Source: an uncultured Chitinophagaceae bacterium (lineage in GTDB: Bacteria > Bacteroidota > Bacteroidia > Chitinophagales > Chitinophagaceae). From it: 6,319 nucleotides of DNA. The notes below the pieces were generated by a model, which searched no databases, was not told the origin of the DNA, and worked only from the letters and a program-made list of their open reading frames with translations. Positions 1 to 4,915 of the stretch are shown here, piece after piece. Made by a program: the position numbers and the translations under genes. Numbering within the stretch: position 1 is the first letter of the stretch; every line of letters starts with the position of its first letter. Location of the stretch: assembly GCA_937900675.1 (NCBI GenBank), contig CALCEA010000166.1, forward strand, positions 1 to 6,319. Direction: 5' to 3'.

Positions 1-333
1 TCTTATTTTGAGTGGTTAAAGAACTTAAGCCATGTTAGATATGGTAGATTAGAAAAGCGATTCACAGAAAATGCGAACATCAATATCTTACATCAAATTG
101 AAGAATTAACTGGCAAAAAAGTTACTGAAGCTGAGAAGAATATTATTGCACATGGTCCTGATGAAATTGATTTAGTGCATAGTGGTTTGGAAGAAACTAT
201 GATTACTGCAACAAGAGAAATCATGGATATTTGGAAGGACAATCCTGCTATACCAGATATGAGAACAGCAGCATATGTTTGTGCGATTAATAAAGTTGGT
301 ACTTCTTACGCTGAGTTAGGTATCTTCCCTTAA
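1..333 (+). CDS. gdhA: Glutamate dehydrogenase, C-terminal 110 residues (5' end outside window)
   Basis: This is the 3' end of a Glu/Leu/Phe/Val dehydrogenase-family gene, open in frame 1 from the first base to the TAA at 331-333. The enzyme interconverts glutamate with 2-oxoglutarate plus ammonia using NAD(P) in the cytoplasm. The visible part begins SYFEWLKNLSHVRYGRL, a typical stretch at the end of the nucleotide-binding domain of hexameric GDH. It continues to DLVHSGLEETM (about visible residues 57-67) and a closing helix with MRTAAYVCAINKV, ending in ELGIFP. From memory, these blocks match the animal-type GDH C-terminus (VHSGL, LRTAAYVNAIEKV) better than the clostridial type. About 41 residues separate YGRL from VHSGL, which may be an antenna-like insert. 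Cofactor preference cannot be judged because the Rossmann core lies upstream. The gene converges on the minus-strand gene after 14 bases. Confidence 0.88.
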   Translation, partial: SYFEWLKNLSHVRYGRLEKRFTENANINILHQIEELTGKKVTEAEKNIIAHGPDEIDLVHSGLEETMITATREIMDIWKDNPAIPDMRTAAYVCAINKVGTSYAELGIFP

Positions 334-347
334 TCGAGATAAATAGA

Positions 348-782
348 TTAATGATAATCGGGGAGACTTTGCAGATAATGCAGTTTCCCCGATTCTATTT
401 TAGCGCCATAGGTAGTGTGACCATTGGTCAACACTAAATAACTAGCTTCTACTACTTGTTGGTATTGTAATATTTGTTCCAAGGTTTTTTCGGTAAGGGG
501 CACATTCGCTTCTTTACATTCAATTAATATCCATGGTTTATCATTTTTATATACGATAATATCAAAACGCTTTTTTAATTCACCTAATTGAATGTTTTTT
601 TCTATGGCTATTAAAGCTGCAGGATATTTTTTTACTTGAATCAAAAATTGAATAAAGTTCTGTCTAACCCATTCCTCTGGAGTTAGCACTACCCAAGATT
701 TCCTCAAAGGGTCAAAGATGCAGTCTTTTCCTGCCTCTTTCTGTATTTTGAAGGGATATTCAGGGTAGTTGATGGAGATCAT
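348..782 (-). CDS. Isolated HsdR N-terminal-type PD-(D/E)xK nuclease domain protein
   Basis: This 144-residue protein resembles the N-terminal nuclease domain of type I restriction HsdR subunits (HSDR_N, PF13588) and has no helicase part. A conserved-looking PEEWVRQ helix lies at residues 35-41. The nuclease core reads RFDIIVY (Asp74), then LIECK (Glu88, Lys90), giving a D-x13-E-x-K active site. LEQILQYQ (101-108) then supplies a QxxxY motif (Gln103, Tyr107) like that of RecB/HsdR-type nucleases. The core therefore looks catalytically complete. From general knowledge, such stand-alone proteins recur in Bacteroidota and are often annotated as restriction enzyme subunits. No hsdM, hsdS or motor gene is present here, so a role in restriction is not supported; DNA repair or processing is possible but unproven. 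The ATG at 782 is the only sensible start. The gene is divergent from the AMP nucleosidase gene (64-base gap) and convergent with gdhA, and its 3' end contains a terminator-like hairpin. Confidence 0.85.
   Translation of the reverse strand: MISINYPEYPFKIQKEAGKDCIFDPLRKSWVVLTPEEWVRQNFIQFLIQVKKYPAALIAIEKNIQLGELKKRFDIIVYKNDKPWILIECKEANVPLTEKTLEQILQYQQVVEASYLVLTNGHTTYGAKIESGKLHYLQSLPDYH
356..394. terminator. Strong hairpin, likely gdhA terminator, inside the convergent gene
   Basis: Bases 356-368 (AATCGGGGAGACT) pair with 382-394 (AGTTTCCCCGATT). This makes a 13-bp stem with one G-U pair and a 13-base loop. On the plus strand it is followed by CTATTTTA, a weak U-rich tail, 23 bases after the gdhA stop, so it is a good candidate for intrinsic termination of gdhA. 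It lies entirely within the last codons of the minus-strand nuclease-like gene (around residues 130-142). On the minus strand the tail is ATTATCATTAATC, so termination in that direction is less convincing. Confidence 0.6.
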
Positions 783-827
783 TTATTAAGTCCGTTAAAT
801 TTCGTAATTTTATCTATTCACTAGATT

Positions 828-835
828 CAAAGATA
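828..835 (-). promoter_or_regulatory. Putative Bacteroidota -7 promoter element for the HsdR_N-like gene
   Basis: Read on the minus strand the bases are TATCTTTG, a full match to the Bacteroidota -7 consensus TAnnTTTG. Transcription would begin about 7 bases further on, giving a leader of roughly 40 bases before the ATG at 782. No TTG element at the usual -33 spacing is present, so this rests on the -7 box and its position in a divergent gap. Confidence 0.4.
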
Positions 836-846
836 AGCACTCGAAT

Positions 847-1617
847 ATGAAAACGAAAGAAGAAATAGTAAACAACTGGTTGCCTAGATATACTGGGGCA
901 AGCTTGGATCAATTTGGTAAATATATCTTATTGACTAATTTTAGTAACTATGTAAATATGTTCGCGGAGCAAAATAAGGTAGAAGTGATTGGAAGAGACA
1001 GGCCTATGCAGTGCGCGACAGCTGAGGGCATTACCATTATTAATTTTGGTATGGGTAGCCCAGGTGCTGCAACCATTATGGACTTATTAACTGCGATTAA
1101 ACCAGAAGCGGTATTGTTTTTAGGTAAGTGTGGTGGATTGAAAAAAAGAAATACCATTGGTGATTTAATATTACCTATTGCAGCGATAAGAGGAGAAGGT
1201 ACATCGAATGATTATTTCCCAGCTGAAGTTCCAGCATTACCTGCCTTCGCTTTACAAAAAGCGATTTCAACCACTATTAGAGATAATAATGTTGACTATT
1301 GGACAGGCACTGTGTATACTACCAATAGAAGAGTTTGGGAACATGATGATCAATTCAAAGAATACTTAACCAAGATCAGAGCTTACGCCATTGATATGGA
1401 AACAGCCACTATTTTTACAGTAGGTTTCTACAATAAGATACCAACCGGTGCATTGCTATTAGTAAGTGATTCTCCAATGATTCCTGAAGGCGTTAAAACA
1501 GAAGCAAGTGATTCAAAAGTAACAGCAGAATTTGTTGCAAGACATTTGCATATTGGAGTTGAGTCTTTAAAACAGTTGATCAATAACGGACAGACCGTTA
1601 GACACTTACAGTTTTAA
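847..1617 (+). CDS. amn: AMP nucleosidase, short form without N-terminal regulatory domain
   Basis: This cytoplasmic purine-salvage enzyme would hydrolyse AMP to adenine and ribose 5-phosphate. The 256 residues form one nucleoside phosphorylase-type domain (PNP_UDP_1 fold). The phosphate/ribose-binding loop GMGSPGA is at 68-74, GKCGGL at 93-98, the substrate-binding segment DMETA (Glu185) at 183-187, and SDSP at 207-210, where Asp208 is the likely catalytic acid. TTNRRVWEHD near 158-167 is also in keeping with AMP nucleosidases. The E. coli enzyme is about 484 residues with an N-terminal regulatory half. That half is absent here, as is usual for the short Bacteroidota form. The ATG at 847 fits the family start, and the next in-frame ATG (residue 38) would cut into the domain. 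The gene appears monocistronic, divergent from the HsdR_N-like gene, and ends in an A/T-rich hairpin that includes its stop codon. A generic purine or uridine phosphorylase is the less likely alternative. Confidence 0.88.
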   Translation: MKTKEEIVNNWLPRYTGASLDQFGKYILLTNFSNYVNMFAEQNKVEVIGRDRPMQCATAEGITIINFGMGSPGAATIMDLLTAIKPEAVLFLGKCGGLKKRNTIGDLILPIAAIRGEGTSNDYFPAEVPALPAFALQKAISTTIRDNNVDYWTGTVYTTNRRVWEHDDQFKEYLTKIRAYAIDMETATIFTVGFYNKIPTGALLLVSDSPMIPEGVKTEASDSKVTAEFVARHLHIGVESLKQLINNGQTVRHLQF

Positions 1618-1650
1618 AAAAAATTATTAAAAATTATTTTTTTTAAAACT
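1610..1650. terminator. A/T-rich hairpin spanning the amn stop codon
   Basis: Bases 1610-1624 (AG, four T, eight A, T) pair perfectly with 1636-1650 (A, eight T, four A, CT). The stem is 15 bp with only one G-C pair. After one mismatch, three further A-T pairs close towards the loop. The amn TAA (1615-1617) is inside the left arm. Bases after it, TACTCTATTTTGATTTTTT, are T-rich, and the element could act in both directions. Hairpins this poor in G-C are weak by enterobacterial rules, so the terminator role is inferred from position. Confidence 0.5.
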
Positions 1651-1682
1651 TACTCTATTTTGATTTTTTAGATTCTCTTCTT

Positions 1683-1715
1683 AAAAAGAAAAAAATGCTA
1701 TATTTTTTTCTTTTT
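1683..1715. terminator. A/T-rich hairpin at the ccmB 3' end
   Basis: Bases 1683-1695 (five A, G, seven A) pair perfectly with 1703-1715 (seven T, C, five T). The stem is 13 bp and extends by an A-T and a G-U pair to a tiny CTA loop. It starts 12 bases past the ccmB stop (read on minus), and T-rich sequence follows it on both strands. It probably ends the tdk-ccmB transcript and may back up the amn terminator in the opposite direction. Confidence 0.5.
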
Positions 1716-1726
1716 TTTATTAGAGG

Positions 1727-2389
1727 CTAGTCTTTCCACAAGAAAGGAAACAAAATATAGGCTAATGCGATGATCATGATATCGAATCCGCATAGCAGGC
1801 TAACCATTTGTACTAATCCATTTTGCACGATATCTGAAAAAGCAATATTGGCAATCTTCATCAATAATAATAATTGAGGAATGATTAATGGGAAACCCAG
1901 TATAGCCATAATGGCTGAGGGTTGAGACGCTTTAGCTGCGATGGCTGCTAAAAAACTAAATACCAAACTCAAACTAATTCCTCCTAAGCAAGCTATTCCA
2001 AAAAATAGCAATCCATGCGTTAATGGGTTGCCTAATAAAATGGTAAATAACAATAAGCTTAATCCACTCATTAAAATCATGAGCAAACTATTGTAGATTA
2101 ATTTGGAGAAAATAAATTGAATGGGGCTTGCAATGGTATAAAAATACAACATACGCCCACGGCCTTCTTGAATAAAACTTCTAGCCACAGCATTAATACA
2201 GATAAATAAAAGAATCACCCAGAATAAACCATTCCAAACTTTGTCCTCTGGTTGACCCATACTTAAGTAAATCACAAAAGTGGTAGAAGCGATATATAAT
2301 AAAACGCCAAAAAATGTATACTGCTGCCTAAACTCAATCAAGATATCTTTCTTGAGTAGGGTGTATATATTGTTTAGTGATTTATTCAT
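1727..2389 (-). CDS. ccmB: CcmB-type heme exporter permease
   Basis: This is an inner-membrane permease of the CcmB family. With a CcmA ATPase it forms the ABC transporter module of system I cytochrome c maturation, supporting heme delivery through CcmC/CcmE. The 220 residues match the usual family length. Six hydrophobic segments lie at roughly 26-44, 53-70, 98-119, 127-152, 159-177 and 196-217. The N-terminal cytoplasmic stretch LLKKDILIEFRQQ and the loop RSFIQEGRGRMLYFY (70-84), with its conserved acidic/basic residues, are characteristic of CcmB. It starts 6 bases after the thymidine kinase stop, so co-transcription is very likely. None of ccmA, ccmC or ccmE is in the window; the next gene on its 3' side is convergent. 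Another ABC-2-type permease is the only real alternative. Confidence 0.88.
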   Translation of the reverse strand: MNKSLNNIYTLLKKDILIEFRQQYTFFGVLLYIASTTFVIYLSMGQPEDKVWNGLFWVILLFICINAVARSFIQEGRGRMLYFYTIASPIQFIFSKLIYNSLLMILMSGLSLLLFTILLGNPLTHGLLFFGIACLGGISLSLVFSFLAAIAAKASQPSAIMAILGFPLIIPQLLLLMKIANIAFSDIVQNGLVQMVSLLCGFDIMIIALAYILFPFLWKD

Positions 2390-2395
2390 GCAAGA

Positions 2396-2959
2396 TTATT
2401 TAGCAGCACAAATTCTGCATCTTGGTTCGTAATTGTTTTTCTCACCCAATACAACAGTGCCTTCTTCTGTACTTGTTCTATAAGATACATTGGCTAAGTG
2501 CCCACATTGAACACATATGGCATGAAGTTTAGTAATAAAATCTGCAATGGCTAAAAGCTGAGGCATAGGTCCAAAGGGCTTTCCTAAATAATCCATATCT
2601 AGTCCTGCCACAATCACTCTCTTGCCTTGGCTTACTAGAGCTTCACAAACTCTTATTACCTCTTCGTCAAAGAATTGGGCTTCATCAATACCTACTACAT
2701 CTGCATTTTCTGCTAGCATCAAAATATTGATGGCTTTATCTACCGGGGTAGAGTGGATACTATTGGCATCATGACTTACCACTTTGGTTTTATCATATCT
2801 AGTATCTGTGGCAGGTTTATACACCTCCACTTTCATGTTGGCAATCTGAGCTCTTTTAAGTCTTCTGATTAATTCTTCGGTTTTTCCGCTGAACATGCTT
2901 CCGCACACTACTTCGATCCAACCTCTTTTCTCACTTGATAAATGCTGTTCAATAAACAT
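2396..2959 (-). CDS. tdk: Thymidine kinase (type II, zinc-containing)
   Basis: This cytoplasmic salvage enzyme phosphorylates thymidine (and deoxyuridine) with ATP to give dTMP. The 187 residues have the full type II layout. The P-loop GSMFSGKT is at 20-27, followed by EELIRRLKRA. DTRYD (52-56) and SHDAN (62-66) come next. The magnesium/catalytic segment is DEAQFF at 92-97, where Glu93 is the expected base. AGLDMDYLGKPFG (118-130) follows, and then a zinc site from C149/C152 and C181/C184. The substrate-binding lasso with SYRTSTEEG lies between the cysteine pairs. All key residues are intact. The start at 2959 (MFIEQHL) leaves a short leader typical of Bacteroidota homologues. The gene is first in a two-gene unit with ccmB and divergent from the gene at 3027. 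Confidence 0.96.
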   Translation of the reverse strand: MFIEQHLSSEKRGWIEVVCGSMFSGKTEELIRRLKRAQIANMKVEVYKPATDTRYDKTKVVSHDANSIHSTPVDKAINILMLAENADVVGIDEAQFFDEEVIRVCEALVSQGKRVIVAGLDMDYLGKPFGPMPQLLAIADFITKLHAICVQCGHLANVSYRTSTEEGTVVLGEKNNYEPRCRICAAK

Positions 2960-3009
2960 AACAATATTTGGGTAAATTTATTCGTTAACTTTAATAGTCT
3001 TCAATTCCT

Positions 3010-3017
3010 CAAAAGTA
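3010..3017 (-). promoter_or_regulatory. Putative -7 promoter element for tdk-ccmB
   Basis: Read on the minus strand the bases are TACTTTTG, a full match to TAnnTTTG. Initiation about 7 bases downstream would give a leader of roughly 44 bases before the tdk ATG at 2959. A TTG at the normal -33 distance is not evident. The same gap carries a weaker plus-strand candidate for the gene at 3027: TTTG at 2967-2970, 15 bases, then TAACTTTA at 2986-2993. Confidence 0.4.
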
Positions 3018-3026
3018 AACATTAGA

Positions 3027-3635
3027 ATGGAAAGAGTAAAAGCTTTAGCCGACAAATTCAACCAACAATTAGCACAAAATGCAGATTCTGCTGCTTTGAG
3101 ACAAACAGCAATTCAAATTTTGGCAGAATTAGAAGCCATGCCCACTGTAGAGACTCTTCCTAACAATGTTTCGGTGATTATGCCCTCTGTGGATTATGCT
3201 TTAGCGGAACCTATGAAGGTTATTGAAGCTGTTAAAGTAGAAGAGACTGTTAAAAAAGTAGAACCTGTTATTGCTGCCGAACCAATTTTAATGACAAAGC
3301 CTAAGGAAGTTTTTGTGGAAGAAAAACCTGTAATGGCGGTTCCAAAAACAGATCCAGTGGAGACTAAAAAAGAAGTGGCAGAAAAAATTGCTTTACAACC
3401 CATTAAAGATTTAAGAGCGGCCATTGGTATCAACGATAAGTTTCAATTTATGGAAGAGTTATTTAATAAAGATGAAGCTTTATTTGAATCAAGTATTAAA
3501 ACCATCAATGCCTATAAGAATTTTGCAGAAGCGCAGTTTTGGATCAAGCAAAATTTAAGAAATAAATTTAATTGGGAAGAAGAATCTGCAACCGTGATAG
3601 CTTTTGATCAATTGGTTAAAAGACGCTTTTCTTGA
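3027..3635 (+). CDS. Uncharacterised Bacteroidota protein with charged V/E/K/P linker
   Basis: I cannot assign a function to this 202-residue protein. Three parts are visible. Residues 1-38 look helical and amphipathic (MERVKALADKFNQQLAQ, then QTAIQILAELEAM). Residues about 60-122 form a low-complexity linker rich in Val, Glu, Lys and Pro, probably disordered. Residues 126-201 form a compact-looking domain with IKDLRAAIGINDKFQFMEEL, an Asn-Ala-Tyr segment and a closing LVKRRF. From memory, this C-terminal pattern (a block like AI-x-INDKF-x-F followed by ELF and an aromatic-rich end) recurs in conserved hypothetical proteins of Bacteroidota, often after a variable linker. There is no signal peptide, lipobox or membrane helix, so it is probably cytoplasmic. 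The ATG at 3027 is the first in frame after the divergent gap. Its last 28 bases overlap the 3' end of waaA on the other strand. A TonB-like linker resemblance is compositional only. Confidence 0.75.
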   Translation: MERVKALADKFNQQLAQNADSAALRQTAIQILAELEAMPTVETLPNNVSVIMPSVDYALAEPMKVIEAVKVEETVKKVEPVIAAEPILMTKPKEVFVEEKPVMAVPKTDPVETKKEVAEKIALQPIKDLRAAIGINDKFQFMEELFNKDEALFESSIKTINAYKNFAEAQFWIKQNLRNKFNWEEESATVIAFDQLVKRRFS

Positions 3636-4867
3636 AGAATGGATAGTGTAGCATTGGTAGCACCCGAATGCTCTCTTACATAATTTGCTGCTTTACTACC
3701 CATTTCTTTTAGTAAGCTTTCATTCAACAATAATGAGTTAATTGCCTGTTTCAAAGTGGCTGCATCTTGAATTTTCATACCACCTCCTGCGTTTCTTAAT
3801 CCAATGGCTTCTCTGTATTTTTCATCATTAGGTCCCCAAATTACTGGTACACCAAAAGCTGCTGGCTCTAATACATTGTGAATTCCATCTTTTGTAAAAC
3901 CACCGCCTGTATAACTAATAGAAGCATATTGATATAAGCTTCTAAGTATGCCAATTCTATCTACGATAATAATGCTTGGGGTGCTTTGTTGATTAGGCGC
4001 TTTTGCAATCGTGTTTTCCCAATCAGTTAATCTGATCGCATTTGGATGTATTGTTAGTGCAGCTTCAATAGATTTAGCATCTACATGATGAGGAACAATG
4101 ATCCAATTGCAATGAAGGGGTTCAATAACTTTAGATAATAATGCATGATCGCTATCCCAGGTACTTCCTGCAATAATTGTTAGTTCGTTGGATAAGTTAT
4201 TCATCCAATCAAATGCTTGTTTATTTTGAGCAGTACTCATGACTCTGTCAAATCTTGTATCGCCCGTAATAAAAATTTGATTACTTGGATAAATAGTTTC
4301 AATCAATTGTTTTGAGGTATTGTCTTGCACCAAAACATAGTTAAAGAGCTGCAAGATCTTTTTATACAATCCACCATACCATTTAAAGAAAATCTGATCC
4401 CCTCTAAATATTGCAGCTACTAAAACTGTAGGAATGGATTTTTCTTTTGCCACTTTCAAATAGTAGTACCAAAATTCATATTTGATAAATACAATTAAAC
4501 TGGGTTGTACAGTTTCAATAAATTGTTTAGCTGCATCTGGTCCGTCTAATGGGAGATAAGTAACCACATCCACAGCTGGGTCATTTTTTCTGTGCAAATA
4601 ACCGGAAGGTGAGAAGAAGGTTAACCAAATTTTATAGCTAGGGTAATTAGCTCTGATGGCTTCAATAATGGGAAGGCCTTGTTCAAACTCTCCATAAGAA
4701 GCTGCATGTATCCAAACAATGGGTTGATTTATCTTGGCATTGGCTTTTTGGACCTCTTCCCAAACCTGTTTTTGTCCAATGCACCAATGCTTGGCCTTTT
4801 GGTTAAAAAGGGCCAATATGCTTGCTATTTTTGGGTATAAAAACAGGAATAGTTTGTACAATACCAT
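3608..4867 (-). CDS. waaA: 3-deoxy-D-manno-octulosonic acid (KDO) transferase
   Basis: WaaA transfers KDO from CMP-KDO to the lipid A precursor at the inner face of the cytoplasmic membrane, the first step of the LPS inner core. With the start at 4867 (MVLYKLFLFL) the protein is 419 residues, normal for the family. The frame is open for 60 more codons upstream to an ATG at 5047, but that extension would overlap the divergent aminotransferase gene by 132 bases and has no family-like sequence. A hydrophobic N-terminal anchor lies at 3-21. The glycosyltransferase motif HAASYGE is at 54-60, where Glu60 is the expected catalytic base. KYEFWYYYL (129-137), GDTRFDR (202-208), GSTWDSD (234-240) and PHH (259-261) follow. 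The GT-B donor site is GGGFTKDGIHNVLEPAAFG (321-339) with PVIWGP after it. The 3' end overlaps the convergent gene by 28 bases, and no separate terminator is visible beyond a small 5-bp stem at 3618-3630. Confidence 0.94.
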   Translation of the reverse strand: MVLYKLFLFLYPKIASILALFNQKAKHWCIGQKQVWEEVQKANAKINQPIVWIHAASYGEFEQGLPIIEAIRANYPSYKIWLTFFSPSGYLHRKNDPAVDVVTYLPLDGPDAAKQFIETVQPSLIVFIKYEFWYYYLKVAKEKSIPTVLVAAIFRGDQIFFKWYGGLYKKILQLFNYVLVQDNTSKQLIETIYPSNQIFITGDTRFDRVMSTAQNKQAFDWMNNLSNELTIIAGSTWDSDHALLSKVIEPLHCNWIIVPHHVDAKSIEAALTIHPNAIRLTDWENTIAKAPNQQSTPSIIIVDRIGILRSLYQYASISYTGGGFTKDGIHNVLEPAAFGVPVIWGPNDEKYREAIGLRNAGGGMKIQDAATLKQAINSLLLNESLLKEMGSKAANYVREHSGATNATLSILQEKRLLTN

Positions 4868-4892
4868 ACGGGGCAATTTAGGGTTTTTATTG

Positions 4893-4900
4893 TAATTTTG
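4893..4900 (+). promoter_or_regulatory. Putative -7 promoter element for the aminotransferase-ugd unit
   Basis: The bases TAATTTTG match TAnnTTTG fully and lie in the 48-base gap between the divergent waaA and aminotransferase starts. Initiation about 7 bases on would leave a leader of only some 9 bases before the ATG at 4916. No correctly spaced TTG -33 box is seen. On the minus strand a near match for waaA, with one extra base in the spacer (TAAAATTTG), is present around 4903-4911. Confidence 0.35.
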
Positions 4901-4915
4901 ACCAAATTTTAATGG

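Noticed and set aside
348..782. Part of a type I restriction-modification or defence island
   Set aside because: Only the nuclease-like domain is present, and the flanking genes are housekeeping metabolism with no methylase, specificity or motor gene.
948..1157. Open frame of 69 codons on the minus strand inside amn
   Set aside because: It is antisense to the conserved GMGSPGA/GKCGGL core of AMP nucleosidase and has no recognisable protein features.
1618..1726. Small RNA or mobile-element end in the A/T-rich gap with inverted repeats
   Set aside because: There is no transposase, no target duplication and no promoter-like element; convergent gene ends make terminators the simpler reading.
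3204..3401. TonB-like periplasmic linker, suggesting a TonB protein
   Set aside because: There is no N-terminal membrane anchor and no TonB C-terminal motif; the resemblance is only in Pro/Glu/Lys/Val content.
3194..3433. Open frame of 79 codons on the minus strand, Ser/Thr/Ile-rich
   Set aside because: It is the mirror of the V/E/K/P linker in the gene at 3027; the composition explains the absence of stops.
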